Source of the DNA: Dugong dugon
Taxonomy: Eukaryota > Chordata > Mammalia > Sirenia > Dugongidae
Assembly (NCBI GenBank): GCA_030035585.1
Contig: CM057481.1
Span: forward strand, 54,197,128-54,261,127
Direction of reading: 5' to 3'
DNA length: 64,000 bases
Shown here: positions 58,400-64,000 of the stretch, piece after piece
Numbering within the stretch: position 1 is the stretch's first letter
Layout of the letters: every line of letters starts with the position of its first letter
Program-made: the position numbers and the translations under genes
The notes under the pieces: model-generated
The model's database searches: none
What the model was told of the DNA's origin: nothing
Seen by the model: only the letters and a program-made list of their open reading frames with translations

Positions 58400-58740
58400 G
58401 CCCACACTAGATGTGCCTTTTAAAAAGACCACTGTGGCTGCAGTGCATATTGGAGGTGAGAGTCAATGGGTAGAAAGCAGGTAGGAGGGCTTGCAGTGGC
58501 TGAAGTAGGAGTTAAGAGAGTGACGGTGTGATTGAGGAAGAGAGAAATTTGATAAGTCATTGAAAATTACAACTGTCAGGACTTCCAGGTCAACTGCTTA
58601 GCAGGGCAAGGGAGAAGGAGATGTCAAGGACAGCGCTCAAGTCACTGGGTAAATGATCATGCTTTTTACTCAGTCAGAAGCACAGGAAAAGATGTAGAGT
58701 AGACTCCACCTGGTGTGAGTTAAATAACTAATGAAGGTTT
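58400..58740 (+). repeat. Old dispersed mammalian repeat, family not named (copy 3)
   Basis: 'aaagaccactgtggctgcag', 'gaaagcaggtaggagggctt', 'gcagtggctgaagtaggagt', 'aagcacaggaaaagatgtag' resembles the middle of the pattern seen at 50781 ('gatcactctggctgc... accagttaggaggct'). Confidence 0.4.
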
Positions 58741-58849
58741 AAAATGGCCATCTTTGGAAAAGTATGCTAACCAATGGCAAGGTATTAAGATGATGGGTTC
58801 TGGAAACTGGGGCTGAGTGTTTCCTTGGACTTTGGTTAACTAAGCTTGT

Positions 58850-59177
58850 TGTTATTAGCTGCCACCAAGTTGGTCCCTGACTCATGGCAACCCCACACAC
58901 AACAGAAAGAAACCCTGCCCGGTCCTGCACTATCCCCATGATTGGTTGCACATCAGACTCTTGTGATCCATAGAGTTTTCTTTGGTTGATTTTAGAAGTG
59001 GACCACCAGGCCTTTCTTCCTAGTCTGTCTTAGTCTGGAAGCTCCATTAAAACCTATTCAGCACCATAGCAACAAGCAAGCCTCCACCGACAGATGGGTA
59101 GTGGCAGCACAGGAGGAGTAGTGGCCGGGAATGAAACTCCCACACAGAAAGCGAGAATTCTACCACTGAACTTAGGT
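58850..59177 (-). mobile_element. tRNA-Gly-derived SINE with RTE-type tail, full length
   Basis: The reverse of the element at 24629 but longer. The tail end reads 'gttgttattagctgccacca', 'ctgactcatggcaaccccac' and 'acagaaagaaaccctgcccg', matching the RTE 3' end at 28721 and 33076 for roughly 100 bp. The body has 'accaggcctttcttcctagt', 'ctggaagctccattaaaacc' and 'agcaacaagcaagcctccac', and the head has 'gcgagaattctaccactgaa', the complement of the tRNA-Gly A-box region. Confidence 0.85.
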
Positions 59178-59899
59178 CATCGTATTTTCTAGTAGGCTCT
59201 GGAAGCAGTAGTTAATAGTGAAAAAAGGTCATGTTTAGAGTTTGTTTCAGTCTCTTATTCAGGGACGCAATAAGCTGAAGATTTGGAGAGGGAAAAGAAG
59301 CATAGCGTTTGAGTTAAATTTCACAGCCTCTCATGTTTTCAAAGTAGAATTTATTTGGAGACTTGTGAAAAAAGGAAATCCATGCTTAGTACATGAAGTA
59401 AAAGCCTCATTCATTTTATCGTCACTTTATTACAAAGTGAAGAAAACGTCTTGATAAGCTAGGCTTTCGCTCCTTCCCCTTCAGTAAAAATGCTACTTGC
59501 TATCTTTGCATGGTTTACGACATACAAAGCAGTCGTAGAATTCTGTTGACGTCTTCAACAAGTTGGTGCACACATTAGACACAGGTTTAAATGGTATAGC
59601 AGGAGGCTATGAGGTTTGCAAGTCAGGGTCGGCTCCATTTTTACACATAGTTTAGCTTCAGTGTTTCCAGGAAGACTGAAGAACACAATGAGTAAGTACA
59701 GGAAAGGAGGAGAAACTAAAACAGGGGCACATGTTTCTATTAAACCATATTCAGTTTTCACAAAAATAAGGCCCTATAGCAACACCAAAATGCAACATCT
59801 TTGCCTAAGATATTCATCGTGGATCAAAAGATACAGCACTTTCAAATGTTTCTACTGATGTATTTATACCATTGAGGACAGTGCAGCCAAAGAGAAGAG
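59178..59899. other. No gene or nameable repeat seen
   Basis: The frames at 59242-59454 and 59616-59858 (plus) and 59555-59761 (minus) are not framed by splice signals. Confidence 0.35.
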
Positions 59900-60040
59900 T
59901 TTTTCGGAGCCACACAGAACTGCATTTGAAATCTGAATCTATTACTTAATAGATGTTGACCTTGGTTAAATCGCCTAAGATCACTCAGCCTCAGTTTCCA
60001 AAGGTATAAACCAAGAATAACAATGGCTACTGAGTAGGCA
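59900..60040 (+). mobile_element. MIR SINE
   Basis: 'agaactgcatttgaaatctg', 'gaccttggttaaatcgccta', 'ctcagcctcagtttccaaag', 'aagaataacaatggctactg' follows the sense MIR. Confidence 0.7.
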
Positions 60041-60049
60041 TAGTTGATT

Positions 60050-60690
60050 GCCTACATTCACCCCTCTCCCTGCTTCTTCACCCCTGAAGGAACCTCAGTT
60101 TGTTCAGGATCCCACCCATCTCAGTGCAGCCACACATTTCAGGGAGCCTGGCCCCATCCCCAGTCCCAGGAGTGGGATAAATTCTGATTAGTCGAACACA
60201 GTTATGGTGGTCTCATTGCCCTTGCCAGCGACCGTTTTACACAACCATTTGTGATACAATTCAGGACAAAGAGACATGGGGGCATCTGCTAGGAGCTTCT
60301 GGCAAAGGCTATTGTTTTGTTTTTGTTCATTTTAGGCTCTTTAGAGGATTCACAAGAAAAGATAGTCTCCTCTTTTGAATGCTGTAGAGTCTTTATGTGA
60401 CATCTGGAACTGAAGAAGTCATCTTAAAATCATAAGGGAAGCCAGCCTGAGAATAACACTACACACTTAACCGAGAACAACACAGCAAAAACACAACCAA
60501 ACAAAGGAGCCCCAGAAAAAACCCTGGTTCCTAAAGATGTTGAGTCATTGATTTAATCAACCCTTAAGCAACCCTACCTCTGAAATTGATATATGAGTAA
60601 TAACCCGTTGCTGTAAATTATTTTCTAAGCCAGTTTGACTTGGAGTTTTCCGTTACTTGCAGCTGAAAACACCCTAATACAGCTATCTTG
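60050..60690 (+). mobile_element. Ancient LTR-like mammalian repeat, family not named
   Basis: 'gggataaattctgattagtc', 'caaagagacatgggggcatc', 'tgctaggagcttctggcaaa', 'aagggaagccagcctgagaa', 'gttttccgttacttgcagct', 'gaaaacaccctaatacagct' run in the order of a known mammal-wide repeat that ends 'cttgcagccgaaagcatcctaa(c)'. I recognise the pattern; the class is a guess. Confidence 0.5.
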
Positions 60691-60725
60691 CAGCAATAAT
60701 GAATGAAAAGCACTTAAAAAAAAAA

Positions 60726-60872
60726 TTGCTGTTGAGTTGCTTCCGACTCATAGTGACCCTCTAGGACAGAGTAGAACTGCCCCATAGGGTTTCTAAGGAG
60801 TGCCTGGTGGATTCGAACTGCTGACCTTTTGGTTCGCAGCCAAACTCTTAACCACTACGCCACTAGGACTCC
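60726..60872 (-). mobile_element. AfroSINE, full length
   Basis: 'ttgctgttgagttgcttccg', 'actcatagtgaccctctagg', 'acagagtagaactgccccat', 'tgaccttttggttcgcagcc', 'ccactacgccactaggactc'. The A run on its left is the tail. Confidence 0.95.
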
Positions 60873-61278
60873 ATTAAAAAGCACTTAGCATCGAATGATA
60901 ACTATTATTATTTTTCCTTTTTTCTCATAGCTATTTTTGGGTCTCTTTCTCTATTTCTGATCCTTTTGAGACCATCTAAAAAGTGTGTAGGCTCTTATTC
61001 CTGTCTATATTTCCCTACACACCTACATCAGCATTATCAATAGTAAGTGCTTATAGATATTGTCAAATTAAAATTGAATTGAATCTAAACAACCTTGCAC
61101 GTTGTGCTACAAAATCCTTTAATGAGCTAGGGTGGAAATATTTTACTAGCAAAAAGACAGAATGTTTTATGAAGGACAATATTAGAAAAATCAATGTAAT
61201 CAATGTAATTCTTATTCTAAAGAATGATGTATTTTTCATTCTAAAGAGAAATATAAATCACCATAAGCCCATTTTTAA
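60873..61278. other. No gene or nameable repeat seen
   Basis: The frame 60983-61402 runs from unique sequence into the next SINE and is not credible as a gene. Confidence 0.35.
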
Positions 61279-61448
61279 GAGCCCTGGTGGCCCAGTCGTT
61301 AAGAGCCTGGCTGCTAACCAAAAGGTTGGCAGTTTGAATTCACCAGCCGCTCCTTGGGAAGCCTATGGGGCAGTTCTACTCTGTCCTATAGGGTCGCTAT
61401 GAGTTGGAATTGTCTTGATGTCAACAGGTTTTTGTTTTTTTTTTTTAG
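61279..61448 (+). mobile_element. AfroSINE, full length
   Basis: 'agagccctggtggcccagtc', 'ctggctgctaaccaaaaggt', 'tctgtcctatagggtcgcta', then a T-rich tail. Good preservation. Confidence 0.95.
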
Positions 61449-62309
61449 ATCAGTATTATTTTAAACTAACATTTCTAAAGCACTGAGAAAAAGAAACTAA
61501 AATGAGAAAACTTAAAACATCACTATGTCTTTGTGAAACCAAGCTATACCTTTAATAGAAATTGATAAATAATAAAAATTCATTCAACTCTTTCCCAAAG
61601 TATACCATCCTTGATCTTATAACCTCAGTGATAGTTTGGAGTTTTTATGTTTATGTGCTTCCCTCTTTCATCAGACAATTCTTTCTCTGGCTCTGAAGTC
61701 ATGAAACAGAAAGAGGGCCAGTTAATTTTGCCAATTAGTAAATATAACCAGGACCATAAAAGAGTTTTGTTTTGTTTTTGTTTTTTCTTTCTTTCTTTTA
61801 GGTAAGGTTCAGATACTTGTTCATCTGATTTTCTATCTGCAGACAATCTGGATGGATATTAATGCCATTAAAAATCCTGTTACTTCTACTGAAGGAGGTG
61901 TTGTGCTGGAAAGGCAAAACGAGAAGGAAAGAAGCAGGCCTACAAATTGTTTTTCTTTGTGGGGGGGTGGGAGGGACAAAAAACAAGCTAATACCATTCT
62001 ATTTCATGGTAGCACTCAACTAAAGTATAGGTGTTTTGTTCTGTTTTCACTAACCTCTAACCAAAATTTAGAATTTTCTTCAATCATGAATATAGACATC
62101 ATAACACTAGTATTGGCAAGACCTGTCACTTTGTCACTAATAGAGATCACTGCCATTTCCCTATCATATTACAGTCACTACTAATATCAAAAATCATGTT
62201 CATGTTCATCCCAGCATTAGCTACTCAACTTCTAGATCTTATTATTTAATGCACTGATAAGGATGCACATCTATTTTTATATTATACATTTTTAAGATAT
62301 TTTGACAAC
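61449..62309. other. No gene or nameable repeat seen
   Basis: Includes a T/G-rich run near 61765-61800 and a G run at 61960-61972. The plus frame 61852-62184 and its minus shadow are unsupported. Confidence 0.35.
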
Positions 62310-62437
62310 TGTGTAATTGGTTCTGTTTGCAATTCGATGTATTTTATTTTATGCATTTAAAACATTATTCTGAAAGAGGTTCATAGGCTTCACCAGACTT
62401 CTATGGCACCAAAAAAAAAAAAAAGCTAAGGACTCTT
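62310..62437 (+). mobile_element. hAT-type DNA transposon remnant (probable)
   Basis: 'ttatgcatttaaaacattat', 'tctgaaagaggttcataggc', 'ttcaccagacttctatggca' and 'gctaaggactcttgca' follow a known mammal-wide DNA repeat ending 'ggttaagaacccctg'. The subfamily is not named. An A run interrupts it. Confidence 0.55.
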
Positions 62438-63419
62438 GCACAAAAGGAACACAAATGAGCAAAACACTTCCAGAAATCGAACGGGAGGGGGCTGGCTAAC
62501 GCTGAACCTCCGCTTCTCCCTCATTCAGTATGCTTCTTATTTTTGTTTCAAACAACAAAAATCAAAGTTCTGCAATTGCACTACCAATAGACGGCCTTTA
62601 ATTCTTTCAAAAGAATAAAATACTTTAATATTGAGTCACAAATTTTACATATATTTCTCTTGTTAGATAATTTTGAATCATAAATATCCTAAACTTATTG
62701 AAAAAGTTGATTATATAGGATTTCTATCCACCAGAGTGATTCTACCTTCAAAAGGAAAACATTTGAACAAAACTGCTATTATTTATTACAATTTATCTGT
62801 TTAACCATAAAAAGAAAAGGAATTTTTCCTTTATCTGCAGACTACATATAAGTGTGTATGGTGAGTACACATACACACACACACACTCACACATATCATC
62901 AAAGATACATGTTTAAACATTTGTATATCTTAAAACAGAAAACATGTAATACATTGTCATACTGGAAATGATTTTTTGTGTGTGTGTGTCAAATTTGTAA
63001 GGATTTTGAAAGGGCTATTGCTCAAAGAGAAGGAAAATCCACCCCAATGGAAAACAGATACAATGTGTTTCAACATAAAAAATGATCATGTGCTTATGAA
63101 CTGAATTTCTTTTTCTAATGTCTCACAAATCAAAAGAGACAGATGCATATGACTCCAGTTCCAGTTCCATCTTTCCAACTGTTCACAGATACACCTTCTT
63201 TTTGTTAGTAGTGACATCATGGTTAATAAGCAACAGTAATTGAGTTTACAATGTGTCGGGCACAAAGATTGAAGCTGGAGCTGTGTAGGTGAACAAGGCA
63301 GGCATAGTAACAACTCTTGACTACTTGGAGGCTCCAGTCTAGTGAGGCAGATATTACATATTATAAAAAGCATTTAAATACAATTAGTATCAATATTAGT
63401 ATCCAATACAATTAAAGTT
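62438..63419. other. No gene seen; microsatellite and faint L2-like text
   Basis: (AC)n lies at 62866-62893. 63235-63355 ('acaatgtgtcgggcacaaag', 'gaggctccagtctagtgagg') recalls antisense L2. Confidence 0.4.
62866..62893 (+). repeat. (AC)n microsatellite
   Basis: About twelve AC units with one TC interruption. Confidence 0.9.
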
Positions 63420-63585
63420 GGAGACCTGGTGGCACAGTGGTTAAGAGCTTGGCTGCTAACCAAAAGATTGGCAGTTTGGATCCACCAGCCACTCATTGGA
63501 AACGCTATCGGGAAGTTCTACTCTGTCCTATAGGGTTGCTATGAGTTGGAATTGACTTGACGGCAATGGTTCAATGGGTTTCTGT
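63420..63585 (+). mobile_element. AfroSINE, full length
   Basis: 'ggagacctggtggcacagtg', 'gttaagagcttggctgctaa', 'ccaaaagattggcagtttgg', 'gtcctatagggttgctatga', 'gttggaattgacttgacggc'. Confidence 0.95.
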
Positions 63586-63814
63586 ATCAGTATTTTGAAA
63601 GAAAATCACAGGGTCTATTATCAAACTTAGTCCTTACAACTTTGTAAGTATTTCATAAAAGAAGCATGGATTCAGAGACATGGAATAACTAGCCCATGTT
63701 TGTAAGGGGCCACACTACACGACTACTTTAAGGGGGCCAGAGAGAGAGCAGTGTAAATGGAGAGGTTGAAATACACAAAACTAATCACAAAGTAATAGCT
63801 TTATGTATAATAAT

Positions 63815-63895
63815 GCTTACCTTCTTGAGGGAAGGGACTGTTTATTCATTCATCTTTGAAACCGGCATGGTATCTAGCACAATGTCTTGTATATG
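63815..63895 (+). mobile_element. L2 LINE 3' fragment
   Basis: 'accttcttgagggaagggac', 'tgtttattcattcatctttg', 'aaaccggcatggtatctagc', 'acaatgtcttgtatatgacg' follows the L2 3' end. Confidence 0.65.
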
Positions 63896-63901
63896 ACGCT
63901 G

Positions 63902-64000
63902 TTGTTGTCAGGTGCTGTTGAGTTCGTTCAGACTCAGTAACCCTATAGGACAGAGTAGAAATGCCCCCATAGGGTTTCCAAGGAGCAGCTGGTGGATTTG
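63902..64000 (-). mobile_element. AfroSINE, cut by the window edge
   Basis: 'gttgttgtcaggtgctgttg', 'agttcgttcagactcagtaa', 'ccctataggacagagtagaa', 'tttccaaggagcagctggtg'. The GTT repeat at the tail is the same as in RTE. Confidence 0.95.

Overview
This window looks like intergenic or intronic DNA of a placental mammal. It most likely comes from an afrotherian, probably a proboscidean such as an elephant. The main evidence is a set of AfroSINE copies (at least a dozen, both strands), whose tRNA-like head carries the phrase GCTAACCAAAAGGT and whose body carries ACTCATAGCGACCCTATAGG. An RTE-clade (BovB-like) LINE with a (GTT)n/(AAC)n tail, and a second SINE with a tRNA-Gly head and an RTE-like tail, point the same way. 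Species assignment is inference. There is no prokaryotic gene, operon, CRISPR array, rRNA or functional tRNA gene. Almost every long open frame is a decayed retrotransposon fragment or its antisense shadow.

Layout. 1-345 is an old L1 3' end. About 346-8165 is a near full-length but dead L1 on the minus strand: 3' UTR, broken ORF2 with endonuclease, reverse transcriptase and zinc-knuckle parts, a long spacer, broken ORF1, and a purine-rich 5' UTR built of imperfect repeats. 8-20 kb is mostly single-copy-looking AT-rich DNA with MIR and L1 relics. 20-25 kb holds L1, MIR, MER5A, L2, SINE and three abutting L1 3' ends. 25.6-29.9 kb holds two MaLR-type LTRs in opposite orientation, each with its own 5-bp target duplication, with a third LTR, an AfroSINE and an RTE 3' end between them. 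32.0-38.1 kb is a nest of insertions inside one old L1M/HAL1-like ORF1 relic. 39-64 kb is ordinary sequence with many AfroSINEs, MIRs and a few copies of an old dispersed repeat I cannot name.

Host gene. The only candidate is a plus-strand 5' end near 42.8-43.6 kb. A CpG-bearing segment ends in a donor-like site at 42960/42961. An 88-bp exon-like block at 43543-43630 starts with ATG directly at a good acceptor and ends at a near-consensus donor. I do not recognise the peptide. If it is real, most of the rest of the window is introns of that gene.

How the elements relate. The RTE LINE shares its 3' end with the tRNA-Gly SINE and, less fully, with the AfroSINE. This is the LINE/SINE partnership expected from family knowledge. 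L1 copies of several ages provided most of the other sequence and several insertion targets. I found no clearly undescribed biological system. The points most worth checking are the nested insertions, the possible gene start, the RTE-tailed tRNA-Gly SINE, and several sequence structures (hairpin, G-quadruplex motif, inverted repeats).
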